DNA from: Paguma larvata
Taxonomy: Eukaryota; Chordata; Mammalia; Carnivora; Viverridae
Assembly: GCA_030068075.1 (NCBI GenBank)
Contig: CM057837.1
Coordinates: 26,957,089-27,021,088, forward strand
DNA: 64,000 nucleotides
Direction: 5' to 3'
The notes beneath the pieces were generated by a model. That model did no database searches and was not told the origin of the DNA. It saw only the letters and a program-made list of their open reading frames with translations. Each line of letters starts with the position of its first letter. The stretch's first letter is position 1. The translations under genes and the position numbers were made by a program. Below are positions 24,901-36,071 of the stretch, piece after piece.

Positions 24901-26580
24901 TTTATTTTTAGTATCTGGCAGAGCAACAAATGCTTTGCATGTCAATTTAATATTTTCTCAAGCCAACTGTTTATTCATTGGCTTAAAATTTACACTCTGC
25001 TAAAAGTCTTAGTCCTGACTTTCATGAAACAAATAGTAATATTTGGACAAAATATGTACACGAAAATCTTTTTCCAAAGCCAAATATAGATTGGTATTTG
25101 TGGCCTCAGTGCCTTTTAACATGGTAATGGATCCGAAAGTACTTTGAAAGTCTAAAGCAGTAGAAACCCAGGGCAATGAATTTCAAGGAATTAATTTTTA
25201 TTATGAAGTAATCAGAGCATCTTTCTAGGTTTTCAGATTTAAATTAGTGAGAGGCTTTCTGCTAGAACGTGGAATATATGTTAGAGTAAATTTCAGTGAA
25301 CTGTCAAAAGATTGCCTTATCAGCATATATCTATTCATGACCTCTGTAGCATACTGAGACAATAAGACCCATTTTTCCATTTTTGAGGTTGGGATGCTCT
25401 CTATAGATTTTGATAAAATGAGCAGAACTGCATTCTTAAGTCTTTATTAGTTTATCCCCCGTCCGTACTGCCGTACTGCTCACCTTGAAAGAAACACGCG
25501 CACACACGCCCAACGCCCAACGCCCAGACGCTCAGTGTTGAGCTGTCCCCAGCACCGAGACTCCGTGGGGAAGGGATTCGTGACTCCCATCATGAACATG
25601 GCAGTCAGCCTATAGCCAGTCGAGATGGCCGTGGAGAGCCTGAGGAAGGAGGCTCCAAACCGTTGTGCGCCAGCGTTAAAATGAAGCGTCTTGCTTCTTC
25701 AACAGTCTCTCCTTCTACCGAGTAGAAGGAGACAAGTGTTCATTTTGCTAGAATTTCTTCAAATACAGTGGTGCCCTCAGAGTAGCTTCCTGCCACCCCG
25801 CCTCTGTGATCTTCATCCCCGGCGCACGGCTTCAGGCTTTCGGGGAGACTATCTGTTGAGTGCCATGCAGTCCACTCTGTTCTTAGATGTGCTCGTAAAA
25901 TCAAGAATTAGCTGAGGGATACTTCTCTTTTTATTAGTGTTGGTAACCGCTTTTTAGATCTAAGTAGAAAAGGCATAAAAATGTTCCTAAGTGAGACGAC
26001 ATTTTTAAAACCATGAATTTAGGGACCTGCCTTTTATATCCGGAACAGGTTTTTTAAGAAGACACAGAATAAAATAAAAAGAGTGGAAGGAGAGCAGAGA
26101 GTAGTGCCCACGAAAAGCCTTGGCTCCTGGGTGCTCCTATGCCAGCTTCCCGTTTGCGCCTACTCCCTGGCATTGCTCTAGAAGCCCCGGCCCGCACCTC
26201 CTCTAGGGGCCCTGGGCTGCCTCCTGCTGAGTTGCCGCAGGGGGCCTGCTGTGTGACAGGTATGGAATGAGGTCATCTTTTCCCACCTCTAATTTCTGAA
26301 GGGTGTGTCTGTCCAGTTATTACTTGTTCATTGAACTTAAAGGTTTAGAAACCAACAGCTACGGTACAAGCTGTAATTATTGATGTCTGTTTCATATTCA
26401 TCTGTAAGTTCTGGCTTCTGATCAAGAAGTTAATATATCACTTCATCTTCAGGCTGAATGCGCCTCAGCTATAAACATTTTATTGTTTGACGGATAGTGT
26501 ATAATTACGACTGCCCAGAGTAAAAAGTTTTCATTTGTAATGCGGTAATACTAGAAGAAGTAATTATGAATGTCACAAGA
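21946..26580. other. Intergenic sequence, no gene recognised
   Basis: After the FAM204A 3' UTR I see no exon-like conserved frame and few repeats. The 23.2-23.8 kb part is GC-richer, and its open frames show no recognisable domain. The short frame at 25691-25915 is likewise unsupported. Confidence 0.6.
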
Positions 26581-26599
26581 CTAGTGAAACAACGAAGCT

Positions 26600-26720
26600 T
26601 TGCACTGCTGTGAGTCCCTCCCTACACAGTATCTAGGAAACATTTACCGAATGCCTACTGTATGCCAGATAGCATGCTACCTCTTGTGGCTGCAAAGAGG
26701 AAAAAGCACGGTCCGATGGG
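26600..26720 (-). repeat. L2-like fragment
   Basis: Contains the antisense L2 signature 'aaacatttaccgaatgcctactgtatgccagatagcatgcta'. Short and diverged. Confidence 0.5.
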
Positions 26721-27539
26721 AAATATTTGTAACTCAAGTTTTAGACAACTTGATTTTCCCAAGTTGACTTTTTCTTTGCCAAATTCAGGGGACTAGTCTC
26801 CGTGTAATAAGTAACCTGAACTTAAAACTTCAGTCCCACGGTGGGTATGCTTTGTCTCTAGGAAGGAGTGACCTGGACGGGCAGCTAGCTACGGTCTCTC
26901 GCCGGCCCAGCGACTGATCCGCGCGTGCCCACCTCACAGTGAGTGGTGTTGACGCCTGCCTGTCCCTTCTTTTCCTGGACCCGTTACAAAAGCGAGGGTC
27001 ATCACAGGGTCCGGTTCAGGACTGAGTGCTACTGTCATTGCACGATAAGCTTTCCGGTTTTCTTCAATTGCATCAACATGCCCTTTACGTCAGAGTGACT
27101 GTGTCCTAGTGTCCGCCCACGTTCGGGCGATGTTACGTACTGCGACAAATCTGCCCCCCAGATACGATGACGCCACACGATAGAGGTTTATTTCTTGCTC
27201 GCGGGACAAAAGGAGGATGTTCTGTCAGCGGGGCCTCTGCCCCACGCAGTCCTTGAGAGACCCAGGCCGACGGCAGTTCGGGCAGCTTGACCTAGTAACC
27301 CCGGTGTCGCCATCTCAGCTAGAAGGGAAGGGGAAGTGTGGGGCCGGGCCTGGAAGCGGAACGCGTCACTTCTCACTTTGCACTGGCTACAGCCTCATTA
27401 TGTCACCGCACCTAACTGCAGGGGAGGCCGTGACAGGTAGACCGCCGTTTCTCAAGAAGAAGAGGAAACCTATTTCAGTAAGTACTCAGCAGCGTCTGCC
27501 ACGTTGCCTCGGTCACGTACGACCCTGACTTGGAGCAGT

Positions 27540-28260
27540 AGCCGAGTTCTGCCAAGGCGCAATGTTGAGTAGCACCAACTGCTCCTGGCGACCTGATGTG
27601 GGCATTTTCCCTTGGATGTGTTGACAGAGCTGATCAAAATAGCCACTCAGGTACCAGGTAACGTGCGCGGCAGAGGCCCCAGGATCTGCCGGGGTGTGTA
27701 AGTGCTGAAGTAGGATCAGGTGCTCGGCGAGGCTCAAACGAGGGTGTAGTTGCCGCCTGCTGAGAGTCAGTGGAGGCTTCGTGGCCGAGGAGATGTGTGG
27801 TAGAAGTCGTAATGCGGTAATTGGGACCTCACCCAGGAGACACAGCCGAAGTATGCGCATCCCGGGCAGGAGGTGGCACCCTGGAGGCTCCGCGGGGAGT
27901 CTAGCAGTGGGGGGTAGCATGGAGTTTGGAGGTCAAGCAGCTGAGTGACACCAGAGAGGGTGGCTTGTGAGACATGCTAGAAAGTTTGGACCGAGTCTCA
28001 GGAGTGAGGGGACATGGAGACATTTTAAGTGAGCAAGAAATGTGCCAACTCACGTATGAAGAAATGGTGGGTTGGAAGGTAAAACAAGATAGGCCGGTTA
28101 GGTCGTCTCCGTAGCTGGGGAAGAAATGAGAACCTAAGCCAGGGCTGTGGGGATGGAGAGCGGGAATCCTGGAGGTGTTCAACGGCAGACTTGACAAGAC
28201 GCCGTGACCAAATGGGGTGGGAGGGGCGCAGGGAGGGCCGGGTGCCTCTGGATGGCGGCG
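27540..28260 (-). repeat. Probable L2 LINE fossil, antisense
   Basis: Reads like reverse-complement L2: 'ggtcaagcagctgagtgacacc', 'gagtctcaggagtgaggggac' and 'ggctgtggggatggagagcgggaatcc' in order. The minus-strand frames at 27513-27920 and 27901-28197 fall in this stretch and have no recognisable protein domain. The region is unusually CpG-rich for an old repeat. Confidence 0.35.
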
Positions 28261-29840
28261 TGGAGTGAAGAAGTCATGTGTGTGTATTTAGCATTTTTTC
28301 CCCCTTTAGTCCTGCCAAATCTGGCCTCCAGCAGTAAGTCATGTAGATGGTGGAATTTCACTGAGTCAGGGTGCCTGGGTGCCGGTGAGCCATGAGCAAG
28401 GGAACAGTGGGGGGACGGCCATTAGAGTCCGCATCAGAAGGCCCCGGGTATCTTGACCAAATCCAAGATCAAGACATGATCACAATAGATGGTGACTGTC
28501 TTCTGGTTTCCTAGAAGTGATGTCTCAGATGTCTTCTGGGAGTTCTTTCTAAAGGCGTGTGCTTCTGGAAAAACCTGTCACAGAGGGGGTGAAGCTGACA
28601 CGGAAGGGAAAGAGCCAGTAGAGCCTTGGCTCTGTGAACCGGCCCCACCCCGCCCCTGCAGCAAAGGAGCCGGCCTCTCCTGCCCTGGTGTCGGTCAGTC
28701 AGGGCCCATGGGGCCTAGGGGCGTTACTTCCCTGGGCAAGGCGGCCTCCCTCAGCGGTGGGCAATTCTCCAGAAAGAGGGACCTGTCAGCAGCCTAAATA
28801 GCAGCTGGGAACGGATACACTGGCCCAGTAAAGGGGAGACTCGAGGAGTGTGAATGTGTGTGCGGGTACGTGCACAGACAATCCCGGGCGTGGTTTTCCG
28901 CCCAGGTCTACCTAAGGGAGACTGTTCGGACAAGCAGCGTGGGGTGGTGGACTTGAGGTCAGCAGGATATAAATACTCCACACCTTGCGCGGTGACCTGA
29001 ATAAATGAGGACTGATAGGACTGATAGTGCTACGTGGAAGCCTGCTGGGCTCGAAATCCTAAGTGTTGGGAATATTGATTCCAAGAATAAATTAGACCCT
29101 TTAATAACCATCTCTGAGATAGTAGGTAAATTAGTGAGCTATTTAAAGATTAAAAGAAAATAACACCTCATGATCACCTACAACCATGCATACAACAGGC
29201 GCTGTGCAGGGGTTTGGACAGTGGAAAAGGAGTAAAAATGGACACCACCTACTACTCTTGGATATGTGCTTAAATATGTCGATAAATAGATATCTACAAG
29301 TAGATGCATAAATACGGGTATAAACCGAGAGAGGAGTAACTTCCAAAACAAGTTCCGTGGAACTTCATCCCATTAAAAAAAAACAACAGTTTTCCGTGGG
29401 TTTCTGTGGTCAAATATGTTTGGGAAACATTGTACTCTGTGGACCCTGTGACCTTGAAAGTGCGCATCGTCAGCATATCCAAGGTTCTGAGATGTCAGTT
29501 AACCTCTGTTGATATTTATCACAATGCTTATCAAATTTGTTTTAAAATACGGATTTTTTTTGTCAGTTTCCATTTGTTAACAATCCACATATTTAACTGC
29601 AGCACTCTGGGAAACACAAATCTAACGGTACAATAACTATGGAACAGAAACATTATAGACCCACAGCTCTCTTGCTCTGGAAGCTTTGGGAAGAGGCCGT
29701 GTGCATTTTCCATTGTGTGTTTGTACTGAACTCCCCTCCCCATCTAGGAGAACCCATCCTGTATTTGAGGCTCACCTTGAATTCCCATACTCCCAAGTTT
29801 TCCTTGACATCTCCCTCCAAGGCATGGAAATCACATCCTT
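28261..29840. other. Intergenic sequence, no gene recognised
   Basis: Mixed composition. The open frames are short and overlap on both strands without domain similarity. No clear repeat was assigned. Confidence 0.55.
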
Positions 29841-29849
29841 GGAACCCTT

Positions 29850-29950
29850 ATATGGGTTTCCGAGTCCAATGCAGACCTACTGAATGAGCGTGTGGTTTCG
29901 ATCTTTTGTTTTAAAGCTCTCAGGTGATTCTCATGCAGCTAGCTGGGTAC
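29850..29950. repeat. MER5A-like fragment
   Basis: 'tccaatgcagacctactgaatgag' followed by 'ttaaagctctcaggtgattctcatgcagc' resembles the central and distal part of MER5A. Confidence 0.45.
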
Positions 29951-30244
29951 AAGGTTGCAGACCCACGTTTTACGTGGATGGAAGGATGGTGGTTGGATGG
30001 ATGCGTGGATGGGTGGGTTGGGGGTAGATGAGTGAATATATACATACCTGGTCCTTCCAGTTAAACCATTTGAAATCTTGTCCTATTAAATATTCATGAC
30101 CGATTGAGAACTGTTGTTCCAAGGTTCTCATCTACTGGATGTTTTTAAAAACATTCAGAATTCAGTGTTTTTGAGAATTTGAGAATTCAGTTGTTGTATT
30201 GCTCCTGCCTAAAAGCAACGCCTTAGTCGTATATCACAGAAAAG

Positions 30245-30425
30245 TCTAGCAGGTTGAGAAGCTAACATGTTCTCATTTCGTACAATGCTGCTGGAAGCCA
30301 AACACTCATTATACTTGTTTTATAGATGAGGAAACTGGGATGCTGGGGGCTTTAAGAGAGAACTCTAAAGCCATACACATAGCATAAAGGCTCAGCATTA
30401 GACCCAGGCCAGGCCTTTGCTCTTT
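30245..30425 (-). repeat. MIR-like SINE fossil
   Basis: Antisense MIR pattern with 'tgttttatagatgaggaaactggga' and 'gcattagacccaggccaggcc'. Confidence 0.55.
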
Positions 30426-30429
30426 CTCC

Positions 30430-30600
30430 CAATTCCAGTGATTCTCAAAGCGTGAGCCATGCACCACCTGCAGGCGGAAGAATGACCTGTTAAACATGTA
30501 AATTCCAAGGCGCTGCTCTGGGGTTGGGGCCGGGGATTCTGCATTTTAATAAGCCATCTGCGATTAATGCATACTAACATCGAAGAATCATTGTCTTGGA
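30430..30600. repeat. MER5A-like hAT fossil
   Basis: 'gtgattctcaaagcgtgagccatgc', 'gacctgttaaacatgtaaattcc' and 'ggggattctgcattttaataagcc' follow the MER5A order. Confidence 0.6.
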
Positions 30601-31259
30601 GTAGCACCTCCTTGCGCCACAGGGAAGCGGGAATGGGAAAGAAAAACAAGCCTCTGAAACTTGCACATGCCTTATCACAAACCATAGGGAGGGGGGGTGT
30701 ACTATGTAGTATAAATACTGAGTTTAATTCCATTAATATAAGTGGTCATATTCCCCCAACTGGCTGGCTCCGCTCAGTAAACCACTTTCATTTAAAAAAA
30801 AAAATGTACTGGAAGAAAAGGTTCCGTGTCAAAGAACTCAATTGGAATCCTTGCTTGGTATTTGCCTCCTTGCCAACAGTGCTCAAAAATAAAAAAGAAA
30901 ACGAAAATCCAAAGTCCCTGAACATAAAAGTTCCATTCCCCATGGTGGAGGGCTTAATTAAAGTCCTCAGATGTTTCTCTGCACCTTGGAAGGCATTTTT
31001 ATGAAATCCACAAATTGCCAGAAGTGGCTCCAACGATTCTTGAGGTCGAAAGCTGTGTAAATTGGGCAGCTCCATCCATAACAAGCTGCCTTCATCTAGA
31101 TGCAGTGTCCCGGTCCCTTATCTCTAGCCTCATGGCTGTAAAGACCACTCAGGGCTGGTGGCACTAGAGTGTTCTCCAAAGTTAAGGGCACGTAACTGAC
31201 CCTGGAAGAAATGGATTTCCCACCCCCTTCCTCCCCCCATCCCCACTTTCTTTCCTCAT

Positions 31260-31420
31260 TCTTTCAATAAATGTGTATTGAGGGCTTGGGATGCACCAGG
31301 CACTATTGTAAGTTCTGAGACTATGGCGCTGAGAAAAAAAAAAAAAAATCAATTCTGAACTTCATGGATCTCATATTCTGGTGGGGAGGACAGACAGTAA
31401 TTTAATCGTATAGCATCACA
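31260..31420 (-). repeat. L2 fragment, antisense
   Basis: 'tcaataaatgtgtattgagggcttgggatgcaccaggcactattg', then 'catggatctcatattctggtggggaggacagacag', is the common reverse-complement L2 3' region. It is interrupted by an A run at 31335-31348. Confidence 0.6.
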
Positions 31421-31421
31421 G

Positions 31422-31575
31422 TGGTCCCTAGAGTGGGATCCCTGACCAGGAGCACCTGGGAAACGTAGAAATGACCAAGTTCTCAAATCCCAGGCCAGAC
31501 CTGAGCAAGAAACTGTTTCCACAAACCCTCCAGGTGCTTCTGATGCGCACTCAGGTCTGAGAACCTCCGTGCTCT
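31422..31575. repeat. MER5A-like hAT fossil
   Basis: 'agtggtccctagagtgggatccctgaccaggagcacctggg' and 'ccctccaggtgcttctgatgcgcactcaggtctgagaacc' match MER5A ends. Confidence 0.65.
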
Positions 31576-31639
31576 CAAATGGTGAGGAGCCATGGAGAGA
31601 AAGAGAGGGCGGTGCCGATCCCTGCAGATGGTCAAAGAG

Positions 31640-31860
31640 TGAAGGAGTTCCACCCTGGACTCTGGAGCAACCACTTCACGTTCCAGTTCTGCCACGATGA
31701 ATTGTGTCACCTCAAGCAGGTTACTTAATCTCCCTGCATCTTGGGGTCTCCTTCTGAAAAATGGAGATAATAATAGTACCCATCTGATAGGGCAGTGAGG
31801 ATTAAAGGAATTAATGAATATTGAAAGTACCGAGATCCCGACACACGGCAAATAATATCC
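31640..31860 (+). repeat. MIR SINE fossil
   Basis: Clear sense MIR: 'aattgtgtcacctcaagcaggttacttaatctccctgc', 'tctgaaaaatggagataataatagtaccc' and 'agtgaggattaaaggaattaatg'. Confidence 0.75.
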
Positions 31861-31899
31861 GTGCGGGGAGACAGTTCTCCAGGGTCTCTCGCATTTCTG

Positions 31900-32110
31900 C
31901 ACATCTTGCAAGCAAGGCGGTGACTGCCCTTTGTTCTGAACTATCTTTGCAAGGATGTTTGTATATAAACAGCCTTGGAAGATTGAGATAGTGCCTCCCT
32001 CTGGGGCAAAGAGCAGCCATGTTTACCGTCCAGTGTAATAAAGCAAACGCCTCCCTCTGGAGCTAAGGCAGCCATGCTTACCCCCATTGTAAGAGATTCA
32101 GTTGCCTAAG
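31900..32110 (+). repeat. LTR-like fragment with internal duplication
   Basis: A TATAAA-bearing segment (GTATATAAACAG near 31963) is followed by two similar copies. Each begins GCCTCCCTCTGG and contains GCAGCCATG(T/C)TTACC. The first ends in an AATAAAG hexamer. TATA box, poly(A) hexamer and lack of coding sequence suggest a solo LTR, but I cannot name the family. Confidence 0.3.
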
Positions 32111-32579
32111 CTCAGAGTTCCTCTCCTTTGATGAGAGCCATGCGGCGAGCAGGTGGCATTTGGCCCTCTCAGTATCACATTGTGGGAATCGGCACAAACA
32201 ATGCCGAGACCATGGCTGCTGCTCGTGAGAAAGAAATTGTGCCTTTGTCTCTGAATCTAGCTGCTGCTAACATCCAGGAATGTAATGCCTTCCACCAGCA
32301 GCCACGAAACAGTGGCAGGCTAACTTGCTACCTTGAAGTAGGGTGAAATCTCTGCTCCTACACAGTTCTTGATGACACCGTGTAAAGGTTTATATAAGCG
32401 TGTGTTGCTTTTACTGTTTTACTCCCCATTGTGTGCCAATTTTCTGGAAGAAACAGAATCGTGACTGGTGGCTCCAGCTTTCAAGAGTTTCCCAGTGACC
32501 CAAAGAGGTTAAATATGAAAAAAGACATATTGACATGGGATTGGATTGACATGAAAGTTGACATGAAAGACTATAATAA

Positions 32580-32775
32580 AGCTTGGGTTTGAATCTAGGC
32601 TCTGGACTCTGACTAGATATGGGAACTCTCTAAGCCTCAGTATCTTATTTGGAAGGTGGTGTTAACCATAATGCTTACCTTGTGAAGCTGGGAACGTTAA
32701 ATGATGCATGTAGAGAATTTAGCAGAAGGCCTGGTGTGCGGTAAACACTTATCATTAGCTGGTATTACTGTATTA
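32580..32775 (+). repeat. MIR SINE fossil
   Basis: Sense MIR pattern: 'ggtttgaatctaggctctgg', 'gaactctctaagcctcagtatcttatttggaaggtgg' and 'taaatgatgcatgtagagaatttagcagaaggcctgg'. It is followed closely by the LINE-1 insertion site at 32793. Confidence 0.65.
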
Positions 32776-32806
32776 ATTTTGTGGATAGAATATGGTCAGG
32801 GCATTT

Positions 32807-33295
32807 GTTTTTCTTTTCTTTTTTTTTTTGAATTACATTTTGCTGTGTGTTTTATTCCCTTCATAAAGATTATGCCCCTTAAATTTTCTCTTCCCAACTC
32901 CAAGCAGCTAATCGAGATATTTTTTATATTTTATTTTTATCAATTTCTTGTCAAATTGGTTTCTATACAACACCCGGTGCTCATCCCAACAAGCGCCCTC
33001 CTCAGTGCCCGTCACCCTCTCTCCCCCGTCCAATATGCCCATCAACCCTCAGTTTGTTCTTAGTCTTTAAGAGTCTCTTATGTTTTGTCTCCCTCCCTCT
33101 CTGTGGCTTTTTTCCCCCCTCTTCTCCATCCCCACGGTTTTCTGCTAAGTCTCTCAAAATCCACCTATGTGTGGAAACATAAGGTATCTATCTTTCTCTG
33201 ACTGACTTATTTCACTCAGCATAATACCCTCCCGTTCCATCCATGTTGCTACGCATGGCCAGATTTCATTCTTTCTCATTGCTGCGTAGTATTCC

Positions 33296-33345
<50 letters not shown>

Positions 33346-33587
33346 CACCACATCTTCTTTATTCATTCGTCAGTTGATGGACACTTAGTCTCTTTCCATG
33401 ATTTGGCTATTGTTGAAAGTGCTGCTTTGAAGATCGGGGTACACCCGTATGCATCAGCACTCCTGTATCCCTTGGGTAAATTCCCAGCAGTGCTATTGCT
33501 GGGTCATAGGGTAGTTTGGTAGTTCTATTTCCATTTTTCTGAGGAATCTCCACACTGTTCTCCAGAGCAGCTGCACCAGTTTGCATT
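32807..33587 (-). mobile_element. 5'-truncated LINE-1 with probable 3' transduction
   Basis: This minus-strand insertion is flanked by a perfect 14-bp target-site duplication TGGTCAGGGCATTT at 32793-32806 and 33588-33601. It runs from a reversed poly(A) tail (32807-32829) through about 100 bp of non-L1-like sequence carrying its own AATAAA (32851-32856 on the complement). L1 3' UTR and the end of ORF2 follow, with the frame MEYYAAMRKNEIWP read on the minus strand. Everything upstream of the last part of ORF2 is missing, as is usual for L1 truncation. The L1 is non-autonomous and dead. A GT microsatellite has expanded inside it. Confidence 0.88.
33299..33343 (+). repeat. (GT)n microsatellite inside LINE-1
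   Basis: About 22 GT units. It sits where the L1 ORF2 end normally reads a short gtgtatata run, so it has expanded within the transposon. Confidence 0.95.
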
Positions 33588-33749
33588 TGGTCAGGGCATT
33601 TTCTGTGCTTTCCCTGGGTCTTTAGGGAAATAAGATCCTATACTGTAATGCAGGCAGAAGCTGCTTTATGTGAACTAACCAACCCCCAGCTCAATATGTC
33701 TCTGAATTCTGTCCAAAGAAATCTCCAAAGCCAAGATCCTATGGGTGAG

Positions 33750-33925
33750 TTTCGTAAAGAACTGGCTTTAGAGTCAAAAGTCTCTCAGTTCATATATGTA
33801 ATTTGAGGTTTAATATGTTACTATAATAATTTGAAGTCTGTATGGTTGGTTGTGAAGATTATATTAATGTGCAAAAACCTCTTAGCACATAATATGTGTT
33901 CAACTAATGTTATTCAGTCCCCTAG
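33750..33925 (+). repeat. MIR-like SINE fossil
   Basis: Weak sense MIR: 'gaactggctttagagtcaaaag', 'ttgtgaagattatattaatgtgcaaaa', 'cctcttagcacataatatgtgttcaac'. Confidence 0.45.
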
Positions 33926-34059
33926 GCCTCAACACCATGCTTTAATGGACTGTTCTCCTTTCATGACTGTATCTCTAGGACTTTTCACAATGACAGGTAC
34001 ATAGCAGGGGGGTCAATAAATATTTGTTGACTGACTTCATGAGCAAAAGTATCTACTAA

Positions 34060-35900
34060 CGAGTTAACAAATCATTATTTTCTTGCGTCTCCTTTGGAAA
34101 CATTTCTGCTTTAATGGGTCATCACTATATTTGTCTGAAACCAACAAAATTCTTGACGAATCTCCTCATTCCCTCATTTTCTTCTCTGCTGCTGGTTTTT
34201 AACCTTCTCCTGGAGGCTATAGACAGATCCTCTCTCTGAAGGAATATACATGTAAACATACACACTACATTTTGACATGATTCCAGTGGGTCACAGCCCT
34301 CTTAAACTCTTTCCATCTAGAGGACCTTGCTTAAACACTCCTGTTCCACTAAGGTGGCTGTGAAATCACATCCTGTCCCAAATCAGCGAGCTATCATGAA
34401 CAATCTACATCACAATAGCCATTTCCTCTCTCTTGTCAAGGCCACACAAGTTGTACTTCCAATCTACTTGTGATTTAGGGGTAGCCAAGAGTTAAAGCGA
34501 TTCAGGTATTTTGAGTTTGTTATAATAGACTTGTGGTTTTCGAGCTGAGCTCATGGAAGTGTTATTTATAAAAATAAGTAATTCAGTCTTATTGATCATG
34601 CTTATAATCCTGAAAATTCTAACCACATTTTCTATAACCATATTTCTTCTCTCCCTCCATTCTGTAGTTGTGAGAAATTCCAATGGTCAAAGAATAACCA
34701 AGCTTCCCTTGGCCCTTAGGGAACTGGGCAGTCAAGACCCTTCTGGAAGCAGAAAGGAGGATAAGGCAAGACTTTCGAAGGCTAAATCATGTCAAGTGCC
34801 TTGCTTGACCTCAGAAAAATACTTAACCAGGGTTGGTAATTGATAGGGGAATTGAAAGGGGGAAATGGGGAATGTATGAAAACACTGAAGTGGAACTGCC
34901 CAAAGGAAGAACCGGAAAAGTTCGGCCACAGACTTTCTGAGAAGATGAAAGTATAGGCATTAGCGTATTCAAGAATGAGGCAGTGAATTTTCCCCATTTG
35001 GAAGCTAAAAAAGGAATGATCTGCTGCCCAAGACAAAGAAGAAAATGATTTGGGCCCAGAGGGAACTGTCACTCACATATACACTGTCCAGGGGGCTATA
35101 GAAGGATTATAGCCGCCATTTTGGCTTCTCTAGAGTGAAGCAGCAAAGCAATGTCTAGTGGTTGCTAGGCAACCATTAGCCCATCGCTGCCCTTTTCCAT
35201 TAGACATCATCTGCCTTCTTAGATTGTTTTAATTTATTTTTTAAACAGAAAGGTAATACAACAGAGAATTACCAGTGCGACCTAACAGTAAAGATGCATT
35301 CGAGGTGAAGGCTTTGCAAAGGTTACATCACTCTTGAGTGAGATGTTCAAGACAGTGACAGTTGACAGAAACCTCTTTCCCCCAAAATTTTACTGTTTGA
35401 CCTCATGTTTCCTGATGCCAAAAATAATCACACTGGAGACACAATGATAATCTCTGAACATTGTTAAACTTATGACCAGAAATTTTTATATCGATCCAGC
35501 TTGAATACAATCTTCTTTATGCTCTGCTATGACCTACCCCGAGCTAGTACTTGCCCTAAAGCAAGTCTCTCTGTCAGCAAAGAATGGTTTTCAGAGGTGG
35601 TGAAATGAAGTTCTGGGTCTGATCTGCTTTGTGGACAGCTAAAATCATATTATTCGTAGTCTTTGGGCATAGACACATGGAAATAACACTTGTGTATGTA
35701 AGGGATGCTTTCTGGGATATAAAAGTAAGAAGTACCTAGGAAGAGAAAATACGAGTCTTTACTCAAAACCCATTTACATTCAAGGTTTAGAGCTACGTTT
35801 ATGACTTTTACAAGAGGTTGAGGAGGTACCCAGCAAAAACGTGTGAATTCAGGATGAGAAAAGAGTTACCGCTAGCCTGTCATGCACCGTGCACACACGT
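34060..35900. other. Intergenic sequence with paired YY1-like and X-box motifs
   Basis: No gene or clear transposon recognised. At 35112-35174 there is a YY1-type GCCGCCATTTTGGC and an RFX-type GGTTGCTAGGCAACC. The remainder holds nothing I can name. Confidence 0.5.
35112..35174. promoter_or_regulatory. Candidate YY1 + RFX X-box pair
   Basis: GCCGCCATTTTGGC (35112-35125) carries the YY1 core CGCCATTTT. GGTTGCTAGGCAACC (35160-35174) has two perfect 6-bp inverted arms around TAG, as in RFX X-boxes. The motifs are seen; binding is inferred. Confidence 0.35.
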
Positions 35901-36071
35901 GTGTTTTAAATTCCAGTGGGTTCACTCTCTGCCTCAGAGGACCCACCTAGGAAAGAATTCAGGGAAGGAGGCTGGGTTGATTCCATAGACTGGGCTCCAA
36001 TGCTTAAAGACACACACACAGAGTTAGCTCTGTCCGTCCCACAAACACCCAAGATAAAGGAGATGGGGGCG

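Noticed and set aside
33154..33366. Minus-strand frame containing MEYYAAMRKNEIWP
   Set aside because: It is the C-terminal end of LINE-1 ORF2 in a truncated insertion, not a host gene.
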